Position numbers and translations under genes: made by a program. From NCBI GenBank assembly GCA_013285445.1, contig CP053448.1:3021530-3085529 (forward strand): DNA of 64,000 nucleotides. Reading direction: 5' to 3'. The DNA is from Pseudomonadota bacterium (GTDB lineage: Bacteria; Pseudomonadota; Gammaproteobacteria; Xanthomonadales; Wenzhouxiangellaceae). The first letter of the stretch is position 1, and each line of letters opens with the position of its first letter. Below, in pieces: positions 1 through 10,822 of this stretch. The notes below the pieces were generated by a model. The model was not told the origin of the DNA and searched no databases. It saw nothing but the letters and a program-made list of their open reading frames with translations.

Positions 1-321
1 GCCTTTTTTGGCATACGCCTGCTCGCGCTTGTCCGGCACCGAATCGGTGAAGGAGCGCCTGTGGCGCTGAAGTCCGGGCCAGTCGATGGAAAGCTTGCCC
101 TTCACCGTCTCGATACCGCTCATTCGCTCGTAGCTGTCGATCACCTCGGTGGCCGCGATCAGCATCTTCTTCGGGTCGCAGCCGCGCAACGCGCAGGTGC
201 CGCCAAACGGGCGATGGTCAGCAATCGCGACCGACCAGCCGGCCTTGCGACAGCCAAAGGCGGTGACGCTGGCGGCAGTGCCGGTGCCAATTACGATCAG
301 GTCATACGTTTTATCGGCCAT
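1..321 (-). CDS. FAD/NAD(P)-dependent disulfide oxidoreductase (partial, C-terminus beyond window)
   Basis: The first 107 residues of a flavoprotein of the glutathione reductase / mercuric reductase family are visible; the rest lies left of the window. Residues 8-18 form the FAD-binding GxGxxA-type loop (IGTGTAAS). C43 and C48 form the redox-active disulfide in GGTCALRGCDPKK. ATG at 321 follows a GAGGAG ribosome site with 7-nt spacing. It is the fourth gene of the mer run, 47 bp after merA, so it is probably co-transcribed from the mercury-inducible promoter. It is a second, distinct reductase rather than a merA copy: its active-site context differs (CALRGC against CVNVGC). The substrate cannot be told from this fragment; a role in thiol or mercury redox chemistry is inferred from position. 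Confidence 0.85.
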   Translation of the reverse strand, partial: MADKTYDLIVIGTGTAASVTAFGCRKAGWSVAIADHRPFGGTCALRGCDPKKMLIAATEVIDSYERMSGIETVKGKLSIDWPGLQRHRRSFTDSVPDKREQAYAKKG

Positions 322-368
322 CTGTTTTCTCCTCACTTGCGTTGCCCGCAGATCTCCCCGAAGTTATT

Positions 369-2175
<1,807 letters not shown>

Positions 2176-2210
2176 GGCTTCATATCTCCTTCGATACGGT
2201 TTGAATGCGT

Positions 2211-2609
2211 TTAGTTGAGGATGGCGCCAAGCAAGTAGGGGGCAACCGCCGACAGCGCGAGCAGGCCGGCAATGACCCAGAACAGCACCCGATAGACTCG
2301 CTTTACCGTGGGCACGGCACAGGCCTCGCCATCGGCGCACTCGGTCTGCGGCCGATATAACCGTCGCCAGGCAAAAAACAGGGCGACTGCCGCTGCACCG
2401 ATAAATAGCCAGCGATAGGGATAGAGCGCGTGCAGGTTGGCCAGCCAGGCCCCACCCAGGCCCAGGGTGACGAGGACAAAGGGGAGGATGCAGCAGGCCG
2501 AGGCGACCGCCGCGCCCAGCCCACCCAAGGCTAGAAGTCCCTTGTCGCCGCCGCTGGAACCGGATTCAGCCGAATCGGACTCAATGGAAGTGTCAATGGA
2601 GTCTCTCAT
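2211..2609 (-). CDS. merT: Mercuric ion transporter MerT
   Basis: Inner-membrane Hg(II) importer, 132 aa. A poly-acidic N-terminal tail of about 22 residues precedes TM1, which carries the family's Cys-Cys pair (SACCILPFVLV). TM2 follows (residues ~62-80), then a cytoplasmic loop with a second Cys pair (ECADGEACAVP), then TM3 near the C-terminus. This is the standard three-helix MerT layout. ATG 2609 has AAAGGAG about 10 nt upstream. It is the first gene after the MerR-type promoter. Confidence 0.93.
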   Translation of the reverse strand: MRDSIDTSIESDSAESGSSGGDKGLLALGGLGAAVASACCILPFVLVTLGLGGAWLANLHALYPYRWLFIGAAAVALFFAWRRLYRPQTECADGEACAVPTVKRVYRVLFWVIAGLLALSAVAPYLLGAILN

Positions 2610-2644
2610 TTTCTTAAAACTCCTTTAGGTCAATGTTAGTGACG

Positions 2645-2675
2645 AGCATAGACCCGTACCTTGGTACAGAATCAA
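2645..2675 (-). promoter_or_regulatory. MerR-type operator/promoter for merTPA
   Basis: Read on the minus strand: -35 TTGATT (2670-2675), then exactly 19 bp (2651-2669), then -10 TATGCT (2645-2650). The spacer is centred on the dyad GTACCTTGGTAC. The 19-bp spacing and central dyad match the distorted promoter geometry that MerR activates in Tn501/Tn21. It faces merT. Confidence 0.88.
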
Positions 2676-2740
2676 GACCTTTCCTCAGCGTAATCGGGAT
2701 CGTGTTCGGCAGCAGCTTGGGTGCCAGTGGTAATGTATAT

Positions 2741-2756
2741 CCGTACCGAACTACGG
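2741..2756. promoter_or_regulatory. Second mer-like dyad upstream of merR
   Basis: CCGTACCGAACTACGG resembles the dyad in classical mer operators (CCGTAC-N4-GTACGG) with one mismatched position. It lies 15 bp before the merR start and has no good -35 partner on either strand, so it is more plausibly an autoregulatory or accessory MerR site than an activated promoter. Confidence 0.4.
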
Positions 2757-2770
2757 GGTTTGGAGCTCCT

Positions 2771-3205
2771 ATGGGCGATAAGACCAAGCAACTCACGATC
2801 GGCGCGCTTGCTCAGGAAACCGGGGTCGGCGTCGAAACCGTTCGCTATTACCAGCGCCGCGGTCTGCTTCGCGAACCTGAACGCCCATATGGCCGTATCC
2901 GCCGTTATGGGCCGACCGACGTAGCGCGGCTCCACTTCATACGGACAGCAAAGGAACTGGGATTCAGTCTGGATGAGGTCGCAGAATTGTTGCGACTCGA
3001 TGACGGCACGGACTGTGACGAGGCACGTGGGCTAGCCGAGAAAAAGCTCGCTGACGTGCGGAAAAAAATCGTCGTGCTGGGAAGCATAGAGCGTGTTCTG
3101 ACTGAACTGGTTAGTGAATGCCAACAGCAGGAAGGTAGCATTCATTGCCCACTGATCGTGTCGTTACGCGAACGGTCAGCGGGGATCGTGCGGACGCAAC
3201 CATAA
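2771..3205 (+). CDS. merR: Mercury-responsive regulator MerR
   Basis: Hg(II)-sensing activator/repressor of the mer operon, divergent from merT. The N-terminal winged helix (residues 8-33, LTIGALAQETGVGVETVRYY) is typical of MerR. With ATG 2771 as residue 1, the three Hg(II) ligands fall at C82, C117 and C126, the same numbering as Tn501 MerR, which supports this start. GGAG lies 5 nt upstream. The open frame extends upstream to 2633, but those residues do not look like MerR. Length (144 aa) is normal. Confidence 0.95.
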   Translation: MGDKTKQLTIGALAQETGVGVETVRYYQRRGLLREPERPYGRIRRYGPTDVARLHFIRTAKELGFSLDEVAELLRLDDGTDCDEARGLAEKKLADVRKKIVVLGSIERVLTELVSECQQQEGSIHCPLIVSLRERSAGIVRTQP

Positions 3206-3330
3206 TAAAGCCGTATCGGCGACTCTCCCTTCCCAGAACCTGACATTCGGAAGGAACTTTGACACGCTATCGGTGCTCCAAAAATAGGCCGGCAATCGGC
3301 ATCTGTTTTCCGCATGTTAAGCTCTACGCG

Positions 3331-3645
3331 ATGCAGCAAGCGATCTGCAAATTATTGGCCTTGAGCGTGCTCCTCGCCGGACTCGGCTGGAGCATGGACG
3401 GCCATGCCGTGTCCGCCGAGCCGCATGAGGAAGGTTCGAGCCTGATCGAGCACGGCGATCAGCAGGGCGGTCAACAGGGCGGTGAGTTCTGTGACCACCA
3501 CTGCCACGCCAGCTCTCACCTGGTGGCCGTACCTGTTCTACCCAACTTGCTGCCCCCGAGAAAGCGCACTGCCTCGCTTGAAGGCATCATTCAATTACCG
3601 ACCTCCAGCGGTCGAGACTCCCCCTTCAGACCCCCTATTTCCTGA
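3331..3645 (+). CDS. Small exported His/Cys protein, CzcI-like
   Basis: 104-aa protein with a hydrophobic signal-like segment (residues 7-22) and a metal-ligand cluster, CDHHCH (C54, C58 and neighbouring His), followed by a Pro-rich tail ending RPPIS. Small genes of this build commonly precede czcCBA-type operons (CzcI and relatives). It lies 86 bp before czcC on the same strand. A role in metal sensing or periplasmic binding is inferred from position and composition. ATG 3331 was chosen because the signal segment begins immediately after it; the frame is open from 3259. Confidence 0.65.
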   Translation: MQQAICKLLALSVLLAGLGWSMDGHAVSAEPHEEGSSLIEHGDQQGGQQGGEFCDHHCHASSHLVAVPVLPNLLPPRKRTASLEGIIQLPTSSGRDSPFRPPIS

Positions 3646-3731
3646 GTTCCGCGTCAAACCTCTTGCGATGACCGCCTGCCCAGGGCCGTCATTGATCGCA
3701 ACTGTACGCTGAACAACAGGGAATCGAATCA

Positions 3732-5084
3732 ATGCAATCTGCAAACCGTGCCCGCTCGAGCGGGCGTGGAGTGATAGCCGCAATAGTCGCGGCCGTCGCT
3801 CTCGTGGCGCCGCTGTGGGTCGCGGCCCAATCTGAACAGCCGCCTTCTGCAAAGACACTGACCCTCGACGAGGCCGTTTCCACGGCCGTGCAACGCAATC
3901 TCGAGCTGCATGCCGCTCGGCAGGAAATCCTGTCCGCACGGGCCCGGCTTGAGCACGCCAGTCGATGGGTGCCTTCCAACCCCGAAATCTCGGTCCAGCA
4001 ACGCCGGCGCAACCCGCCCGGTCCGGGCAGAACCAGCACGGATTTCGGGGTCGAGATCTCCCAGGAATTGTGGATCGGCGGCCAGCGAGGTCTCAATCGC
4101 AGTGCCCGCCAATCGGAAGTCGAGAGCGCGCGGGCAATGATCCAGTTTTTGGAACTCACCGTCGCCGCGCGAACCCGCCGAGCCTTTCTCGACCTGCTCG
4201 TGGCGCGCGAATCCGTGGAAACCGCGCAGCGCGCGGTGGCCGTCACCGAGGAAATCCAGCAGGCCACTCAGTCGCGAAAGGAAGCGGGAGAGGCCAATCG
4301 CATCGAGGTCAATTCCGCCTCGATCGGCGTCGGCCGCGCAAAGTCAGCCCTGGCCGAAGCGCGGGCGAACGAGAACGCCGCTCGCGCGCGCTTGCGCGAG
4401 CTGATGGCCGACGAGGTGCCGGAAGAAGTAGAGGTCTCGGGCAACTTCAACCTGCGGGCACTGGACCTGCCGCCCCGAAGTCAGCTGCTCAATCGCGTCG
4501 TGGCCCATCGCGGCGATCTGGCGGCGGCCGCTGCCGATATTGCTGCTGCCGAGAGTGATTTGGCCCTGTCTCGTCGCCAGTTGATCCCCAACCTGACCGT
4601 CTTCGGTTTCTACGAGCAGGAAGAACAGGAGGACATCACGGGGGTGGGTGTATCGATGCCGCTGCCGGTACTGCATCGCTACGGCGGCGAGCGCAAGGAG
4701 GCGCAGGCCAATCTCAGGAAGGCCCAGATCGAGCGCGATGCCCTACTGCTGGAAGTCCGAGTCGGACTCGAGCGCGCCATCGCCGACTACCGGGTCGCCA
4801 AGACCCGGATCGAGGCCGTGTCGGGGCAGGTACTGGCCTCGGCCGAGGACAACGTTCGCCTGACGTATGAGGCCTTTCGCGCCGGCGAGGTCGGCATCAC
4901 GGCCGTTTCATCGGCGCAGGAATCCCTGCTGCAGGCTCGCCGCGCCTACCTCGAGGCCCGACGGGCCTTCATTCAGGCAGCTTCCGATCTCGAACGCACC
5001 AGTGGAGGCCTGCTGGTTGTTCACGGCCGTCCTGCTGAGCCGGCGCCGAGTTCGGAACCCGAAACCAATCAGAAGGAATCCTGA
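3732..5084 (+). CDS. czcC: Outer-membrane factor of metal efflux pump, CzcC-like (TolC family)
   Basis: 450-aa outer-membrane channel of a tripartite heavy-metal RND pump. The signal peptide (residues ~13-32, ending VAAQ) is followed by two OEP repeats rich in long amphipathic helices (e.g. LTLDEAVSTAVQRNLEL at ~42-58 and a matching second-half helix pair). The C-terminal tail is low complexity (Pro/Glu). The stop is 2 bp before the czcB start, so the two are one transcript. Which metal it exports cannot be read from this subunit. Confidence 0.9.
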   Translation: MQSANRARSSGRGVIAAIVAAVALVAPLWVAAQSEQPPSAKTLTLDEAVSTAVQRNLELHAARQEILSARARLEHASRWVPSNPEISVQQRRRNPPGPGRTSTDFGVEISQELWIGGQRGLNRSARQSEVESARAMIQFLELTVAARTRRAFLDLLVARESVETAQRAVAVTEEIQQATQSRKEAGEANRIEVNSASIGVGRAKSALAEARANENAARARLRELMADEVPEEVEVSGNFNLRALDLPPRSQLLNRVVAHRGDLAAAAADIAAAESDLALSRRQLIPNLTVFGFYEQEEQEDITGVGVSMPLPVLHRYGGERKEAQANLRKAQIERDALLLEVRVGLERAIADYRVAKTRIEAVSGQVLASAEDNVRLTYEAFRAGEVGITAVSSAQESLLQARRAYLEARRAFIQAASDLERTSGGLLVVHGRPAEPAPSSEPETNQKES

Positions 5085-5086
5085 TC

Positions 5087-6373
5087 ATGAACCGATTGAA
5101 TATTCTGTTGGGCCTCGTTCTCGTCGCAGTCCTGGTCGGCTGCGGCACGGACGAAGCGAGCCACGAAACCAACCACAACGCCGACAACTCATCGACCGCC
5201 CAATCCGCCGACAACCACGACGATCACGGCGGGGAAGAAGCCGGCCATGAGGGTGAGGAAGCAGGACACGAGGGCGAAGACGCACACGACGAGAGTGAGC
5301 AAACTCGTACCCTGGAGCTCACTGCTGCCCAGGAGCGACGCCTGTCGATCCAGATCGAGGACGCCACTTCGGGCTCTGCAAGCGACACAGTCTCTGCACC
5401 GGCGACCTTAACCTACGACAAGGACCGAATTGCACGGGTCGGCCCCCGCTTGGAGGCCAAAGTCGTGCGCGTCATTGCCGACCTCGGAGATCGTGTCGAG
5501 GCCGGCGACCCGCTGGTTGAACTCGACAGCGTAGCGCTGGGCAAGGCCAAGGCGCGGCACCTTACTACAAAGGCTCGACTCGATACGGTTCGCGCGCAGT
5601 ACGAGCGAGAGCACGAACTCAACGAGAAGGAGATCACCAGCGACGCTGAGCTCCAGGAGGCGCGCGCGCTGCTGGCCGAGGCTCGGGCCGAGCACGACTC
5701 CGCTGACGAGGAACTGCGCCTCTACGGCCTGTCGCCGCAGGAGATCGACTCAGTCGAGCCCGACGCCGACGTGCCCTTTTCCCGCTACATCCTGACCAGC
5801 CCCATCAACGGGACCGTCCAGCACCGCGACGTGGTGCCGGGGCAAACCGTCGGCGCCAACGAAACGCCCGTGACGATCGTCGACACCTCGACCCTGTGGC
5901 TGATGATTGAAGCGAGCGAGTCGGACGCCGGGCTTCTCCAAGCTGGGCAGTCGGTCGATCTGGTGGTGCGCAGCCTGCCGACTACGCGCTTTTCCGGCGA
6001 ACTGGACTGGATTTCCAGCAGCCTGGACCGCGAATCGCGCACGCTGACCGCACGCGCCGGCATCAACAATCCGGACGGGGTGCTGCGCGACGGCATGTTC
6101 GGCACGGCCCGAGTCCAGATCGGCGAGGCCGCCAATCGCACGCTGGTGCCGCTCGACGCGGTACAGGAGCTCGAAGGCCAGGACATCGTGTTCGTACCGG
6201 GTGAAGAAACCGGTCATTTCCGGGCTGTTCCCGTCACCTTGGGAGCGGAAAACGACCGCGTCGTCGAAATTCTCGCGGGTCTCGCGCCCGGGGACTCCGT
6301 GGTGGTCTCCGGTGCCTTCGACCTGAAGTCGGCGCTGACCGCCGCCACCCGCAGCGCGGCCCACTCGCACTAG
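5087..6373 (+). CDS. czcB: Periplasmic adaptor (membrane fusion) subunit, CzcB-like lipoprotein
   Basis: 428-aa adaptor linking CzcA to CzcC. It begins with a lipoprotein signal (VLVGC, Cys near residue 19). A His/Glu/Asp-rich linker (residues ~25-70, many His) follows and could buffer metal. Then come the barrel-sandwich hybrid, an alpha-helical hairpin (about residues 145-210) and beta-barrel/proximal domains (RVQIGEAANRTLVPLDAV, ~340-357). Its ATG is 2 bp after the czcC stop and its stop 9 bp before czcA, a tight operon. Metal specificity is not determined from sequence. Confidence 0.9.
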   Translation: MNRLNILLGLVLVAVLVGCGTDEASHETNHNADNSSTAQSADNHDDHGGEEAGHEGEEAGHEGEDAHDESEQTRTLELTAAQERRLSIQIEDATSGSASDTVSAPATLTYDKDRIARVGPRLEAKVVRVIADLGDRVEAGDPLVELDSVALGKAKARHLTTKARLDTVRAQYEREHELNEKEITSDAELQEARALLAEARAEHDSADEELRLYGLSPQEIDSVEPDADVPFSRYILTSPINGTVQHRDVVPGQTVGANETPVTIVDTSTLWLMIEASESDAGLLQAGQSVDLVVRSLPTTRFSGELDWISSSLDRESRTLTARAGINNPDGVLRDGMFGTARVQIGEAANRTLVPLDAVQELEGQDIVFVPGEETGHFRAVPVTLGAENDRVVEILAGLAPGDSVVVSGAFDLKSALTAATRSAAHSH

Positions 6374-6382
6374 GAGAGATTC

Positions 6383-9300
6383 ATGATCGATGCAATGATT
6401 CGAACGGCGCTCTCCAATCGGCTGCTGGTGTTGGTCTTCGCCGCGGCGTTGTTGATTGCCGGGATATTCGCCTTCCGCAGCGTCCCGATCGATTCCTTCC
6501 CGGACGTCACCCCCACCATGGTGCAGGTCTTTACCGCCAGCCCCGGGTTGTCACCGGAGGATGTGGAAACCCAGATCAGCTATCCGATCTCGATTGCCAT
6601 GTACGGCCTGCCGGGCCTCGAGCGCGTTCAGAGCACGTCCATCTTCGGGCTGTCGCGCGTCAATATCTATTTCAAGGACGGCACGGATATCTACTTTGCC
6701 CGCCGCCTGGTCAACGAGCGCCTGGCCCAGGCGCGCCAGGAAATTCCCGAGGGCATGGGCAATCCGCAACTCGGCCCGCTGACGACCGGCCTGGGCCGCG
6801 TATTCATGTACACGGTCGAGAATGCAGAAGGCGCCGACTATACGCCGACCGAACTGCGCGAGGCCCAGGACTGGATCGTGAAGCCGCAGCTCCGCACCGT
6901 TCCCGGTGTCACCGGCGTCCTGTCGATCGGCGGCTTCGAGAAGCAGTACCAGGTCAACCTCGACCCGCAGGCACTGGCGGCCCGCAACCTGACCGTGGGG
7001 GATATCCGTGCCGCCCTGGCCGCTAACAACCGGAACGTGGGGGCTTCCTTCATCCAGCGCAGCGGCGAGGAGTACATCGTCCGCGGCTACGGCTGGATCG
7101 ATTCCGGCGAGAAGGGGCTCGAGGATCTGCGCAGCATCATGATCAGCGAACAAGGAGGCACCCCCGTCTATCTCGGCGACATTGCCGATGTGGAATTCGG
7201 GCCGGCCATCCGTCGCGGGACCTTGATGAAGAATGGCGAAGAAGCCGTCGGCGGCTTCGTTCTCAAGCTGATCGGAACCAATACCCAGGATCTGCTCACG
7301 GCCATCGAAACCAAGGTTGCGACCATCAACGACGCCCTGCCCGAGGGCATGCGCATGGAGCCGTATTACTCGCAGGCTGAGCTGGTCGGCAAAGCCGTGG
7401 GCACGGTCGAGAAGGCCTTGCTCGAGGCGGCCGTGCTGGTGCTCGCCCTGCTATGGCTGTTCCTGGGCAACATACGATCGACCCTGATCGTGATCGTCAG
7501 CCTGCCCTTGTCGGCGCTGGTGGCCTTTATCGCCATGAGATACGTCGGCATGTCGGCCAACCTGATGAGTCTGGGAGGGCTGGCCATCGGCATCGGCATC
7601 ATGGTCGACGGTTCAGTCGTAATGATCGAAAACATCTTCCGGCACATGGAAGAGCGACAGGAAGAGGACATCTCACTTCCACGTCTGGTCGGTGAGGCTG
7701 CACGGGAGGTTGCCAAACCAATCGCTTTCGCCATCGCCATCATCATCATCGTCTTCCTTCCGCTGTTCACGCTCGAGGGCGTGGAAGGCAAGATGTTCTC
7801 GCCGATGGCCTATACCATCAGCTTCGCGCTGGCCGGCTCCCTGCTAATCGCCCTGGTACTGGTCCCGGTCCTGACGACGCTGTTGTTCAAGAAGGGCAGC
7901 GTGCACGGCGAGCCTCGCCTGGTCGGCTGGCTACGCAAAGGCTATCGGCCGCTGCTGGATGGCGTACTGGCGTATCCCAAGCGCACCGTGGCAGTAGCCC
8001 TGGTGCTGTTCGCCGGCGGGCTGGCGCTGTTCCCGATGCTGGGTACGGAATTCGTCCCGACCCTGAGGGAAGGCACCTTCCTGGTGCGATCGACCCTTCC
8101 GCCCGGCGCCAATCTCGACACCGCAAACGAGTATGCCGGCCGGGTCGCCAACGTCATACGTGAATATCCGGAAGTTACCGGCGTGTATGCACGCGTCGGC
8201 CGTGCAGAGGTCGGCGGCGATCCCGAACCCGTCAACGTGGTCGCCTCGCTGGTTGCGCTCAAATCGCTCGACGAATGGAAAAGCGGGCGCGACTACGAGG
8301 AGTTACAGACGGCCATGGCCGAGCGCCTGTCCGAAGAGGTGCCGGGCCTGGCCAACAACTTCTCGCAGCCGATCCAGCTTCGCACGGACGAGTTGCTGTC
8401 CGGGATCATGGCCGAAGTGGTCATCAGCATCTACGGCGAGGATCTCGACGAGCTGGCCCGAATCGGCGAAGAAGTAACCGCCATTGCCCGGGAGGTACAG
8501 GGCTCGGCCGACGTGCGGATGCAGCAGCAAGGCGGCAAACCGCAGATTGTCGTGCGGCCCGACCGGCAAGCGTTGGCGCGCCACGGCATCTCACTCGACG
8601 AAGTGCTCGGCGTGGTCGAGACCGGTATCGGCGGCGCAAAGGCCGGCCAGGTCTTCGAAGGCATTCGCCGGTTCGATATTTTCGTGCGCATGGAGGAGCC
8701 GGCGCGCGCCAGCGTGGATGATATCCGAAGCCTCAATTTCCGCACCTCGGCCGGGGCCCTCATCCCGCTGTCGCAGATTGCCGATATCGAGGTCTACCGC
8801 GGGCCCAAGAAGATCTCGCGCTCGAAGGCCAGTCGCCGACTGTTCGTGCAGCTCAACGTGCGCGGCCGCGACATGGGTAGCGTGGTCAACGACATCCGGC
8901 AGCGTATTTCCGAGGAAGTGGAGATGCCGGCCGGCTACTTCGTCGAGTACGGCGGCCAGTTTGAGAACCAGGAGCGCGCCATGGCCCGGCTCTACCTCGT
9001 CGTGCCCATCACGCTTGGACTTATCTTCCTGCTACTGTTCATGGCCTTTTCGAGCATGCGCTATGCCGCGCTGATTTTCCTCAACGTGCCCTTCGCGGTC
9101 ACCGGCGGCATCTTTTCGCTGTGGATCTCCGGACAGTACCTGTCGGTGCCCGGCGCGGTGGGGTTCATCGCTGTGTTCGGTGTGGCCGTACTCAACGGTG
9201 TGGTCATGGTGTCCTACATCAATGAACTACGCGAACGCGGTCGCTCGCTGGAAGAAGCCGTGCGTCTGGGTGCCGAACGCCGCCTCAGGCCCGTACTCAT

Positions 9301-9490
9301 GACCGCATCAGTGGCCATTCTGGGCCTGGTGCCCCTGCTGCTGGCGAACGGCATCGGTGCCAATGTCCAGCGCCCCCTGGCAACCGTGGTTGTCGGCGGT
9401 CTGGTTACATCGACAGCGCTGACGCTATTGGTGCTGCCGGCGGTTTATCGCTGGTTTGCCGAACCTCGCCGAGAAGTTGATTTTAGTTAA
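6383..9490 (+). CDS. czcA: Heavy-metal RND efflux transporter, CzcA-like
   Basis: 1035-aa inner-membrane proton/metal antiporter. TM1 lies at residues ~13-31. A periplasmic pore domain follows, then a block of TM helices around 340-540, a second periplasmic domain, and the final TM block from ~870. The TM4 signature GIMVDGSVVMIEN puts the key Asp near residue 408 followed by Gly, like divalent-metal (Co/Zn/Cd-type) HME-RND pumps and unlike the DA form of Cu/Ag pumps (CusA). The exact substrate is open. It is the last subunit of a czcCBA set; a PII-like gene follows 15 bp later. Confidence 0.92.
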   Translation: MIDAMIRTALSNRLLVLVFAAALLIAGIFAFRSVPIDSFPDVTPTMVQVFTASPGLSPEDVETQISYPISIAMYGLPGLERVQSTSIFGLSRVNIYFKDGTDIYFARRLVNERLAQARQEIPEGMGNPQLGPLTTGLGRVFMYTVENAEGADYTPTELREAQDWIVKPQLRTVPGVTGVLSIGGFEKQYQVNLDPQALAARNLTVGDIRAALAANNRNVGASFIQRSGEEYIVRGYGWIDSGEKGLEDLRSIMISEQGGTPVYLGDIADVEFGPAIRRGTLMKNGEEAVGGFVLKLIGTNTQDLLTAIETKVATINDALPEGMRMEPYYSQAELVGKAVGTVEKALLEAAVLVLALLWLFLGNIRSTLIVIVSLPLSALVAFIAMRYVGMSANLMSLGGLAIGIGIMVDGSVVMIENIFRHMEERQEEDISLPRLVGEAAREVAKPIAFAIAIIIIVFLPLFTLEGVEGKMFSPMAYTISFALAGSLLIALVLVPVLTTLLFKKGSVHGEPRLVGWLRKGYRPLLDGVLAYPKRTVAVALVLFAGGLALFPMLGTEFVPTLREGTFLVRSTLPPGANLDTANEYAGRVANVIREYPEVTGVYARVGRAEVGGDPEPVNVVASLVALKSLDEWKSGRDYEELQTAMAERLSEEVPGLANNFSQPIQLRTDELLSGIMAEVVISIYGEDLDELARIGEEVTAIAREVQGSADVRMQQQGGKPQIVVRPDRQALARHGISLDEVLGVVETGIGGAKAGQVFEGIRRFDIFVRMEEPARASVDDIRSLNFRTSAGALIPLSQIADIEVYRGPKKISRSKASRRLFVQLNVRGRDMGSVVNDIRQRISEEVEMPAGYFVEYGGQFENQERAMARLYLVVPITLGLIFLLLFMAFSSMRYAALIFLNVPFAVTGGIFSLWISGQYLSVPGAVGFIAVFGVAVLNGVVMVSYINELRERGRSLEEAVRLGAERRLRPVLMTASVAILGLVPLLLANGIGANVQRPLATVVVGGLVTSTALTLLVLPAVYRWFAEPRREVDFS

Positions 9491-9505
9491 CGGAGGAGTG
9501 AACTC

Positions 9506-9823
9506 ATGCTCGAAATAAAAGCCTATATCCGCCCCGCATTAGTCGATCACGTCATCGATGCGCTGGGCAGGGTTGGCGGGCACCACGGTATCGCCGTGGT
9601 GCCCGTCCAGGAGTACGGCCACGCTACTGACGACGGTAACGGTCTCGTGAGAACCGAAATGGTCAAGCTCGAAATCAACGCTGAAGCCGATCGCGTCGAC
9701 GACATCGTGGATCGCATTCTGTCCAGCGCCAGAAGCGGCGAGGGGCACCCCGGCGACGGGATCGTGACGGTAAGCGATCTGTCGACGGCCCGACGAATCG
9801 AGGACGGCCGAGCGATTGATTGA
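9506..9823 (+). CDS. PII-like protein of the metal-efflux-linked group
   Basis: 105-aa small alpha/beta protein starting MLEIKAYIRPALVDHVIDAL, the ferredoxin-like fold pattern of PII proteins, with a central loop and the C-terminal block GDGIVTVSDL resembling the PII C-loop region. It lies 15 bp after czcA with a GGAGG ribosome site. A branch of the PII superfamily (PII-NG) is known to sit beside RND metal efflux genes, and this fits. Its ligand and partner are unknown; regulation of CzcA or of CDF activity is inferred from linkage only. Confidence 0.8.
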   Translation: MLEIKAYIRPALVDHVIDALGRVGGHHGIAVVPVQEYGHATDDGNGLVRTEMVKLEINAEADRVDDIVDRILSSARSGEGHPGDGIVTVSDLSTARRIEDGRAID

Positions 9824-9916
9824 CCCGTGAAATGTCCAGCACCCCCGGCTCGAACTTCGAGCTGGGTGCGCTGGTGTCCATCGAACCGGATGACCTGAAA
9901 CACAGGAGATGCATCG

Positions 9917-10822
9917 ATGCACGACCACAGTCACGATCACGGCGCCAGCTCCAGACGGATTGGACTGGTCTTTTTCCTCAACCTGGGCTTTACCGTCATC
10001 GAATTTGTGGGCGGTCTGCTGACCAACAGCACCGCCATCATGGCCGATGCAGTGCACGACCTGGGGGACAGTTTGTCCCTCGGCAGCGCCTGGTTGCTGG
10101 ATCGGCAAGGACGAAAGTCCGCCAATAGTGAGTTCACTTACGGTTACCGCCGGTTGACGCTTTTCGGCGCATTCGTCAATAGTGTGGTGTTAATCGGTGG
10201 TTCGCTGTGGGTCCTGAGCGAAGCCATCCCTCGACTCACCGACCCGGTCATGCCAGTCACGGAGGGTATGTTTGCACTGGCCATCCTTGGGGTTACAGTC
10301 AACGGGGTCGCGGCTTATCGAATGAGCAAAGGCAGCACCCTGAACGAGAAAGTTCTAAACTGGCATTTGCTCGAGGACGTTCTGGGATGGGTGGCCGTAC
10401 TGGTGGTTTCCGTCGTACTGCAGTTCGCCGACTGGCCCATCCTCGACCCATTGCTGTCGATTGGCTTCACCCTTTTCATTCTTGTCAACGTGATCCGCAA
10501 TCTATGGGCTACCGGCAAGCTATTTCTCCAGGCGGCTCCCGACCGTGCACTTCATGAGCGAATCCGGCAAACACTTCTCGAAACGGATGGCGTCTGCGGA
10601 GTTCATCACCAACACCTGTGGTCCCTCGATGGCGAGCATCATGTGCTGACGGCCCACATTGTGGTGGATATCGATTTCAACGCAGAGCAGTACGGCACCG
10701 TCAAGGAATCAATAGGTGAGGCGCTTCTACCATTTGAGCTGACACATACGACAATTGAAATCGAAATGTCTCAGGAACCTTGCCGGGATGAGACCGAGGA
10801 TTGGACTTCCCCTACTTCTTAG
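9917..10822 (+). CDS. czcD: Cation diffusion facilitator, CzcD/ZitB-like
   Basis: 301-aa inner-membrane metal/proton antiporter. The His-rich N-terminus (HDHSHDHG) precedes six TM helices. The transport-site HxxxD pairs are visible in TM2 (H47/D51, AVHDLGD) and TM5 (H150/D154, HLLED), the His-containing form typical of Zn/Cd transporters. The C-terminal ~90 residues form the cytoplasmic ferredoxin-like domain (GVHHQHLWSLDGEHHVLTAH). It follows the PII-like gene by 93 bp with its own AGGAG site, so it is probably in the same operon. It would move metal from cytosol to periplasm, where CzcCBA exports it. Confidence 0.92.
   Translation: MHDHSHDHGASSRRIGLVFFLNLGFTVIEFVGGLLTNSTAIMADAVHDLGDSLSLGSAWLLDRQGRKSANSEFTYGYRRLTLFGAFVNSVVLIGGSLWVLSEAIPRLTDPVMPVTEGMFALAILGVTVNGVAAYRMSKGSTLNEKVLNWHLLEDVLGWVAVLVVSVVLQFADWPILDPLLSIGFTLFILVNVIRNLWATGKLFLQAAPDRALHERIRQTLLETDGVCGVHHQHLWSLDGEHHVLTAHIVVDIDFNAEQYGTVKESIGEALLPFELTHTTIEIEMSQEPCRDETEDWTSPTS

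Noticed and set aside
3259-3287. TTGACA promoter for the czcI-like gene
   Set aside because: A -35 TTGACA is present at 3259-3264, but the -10 candidate is weak (AAATAG), so I did not list it as a feature.
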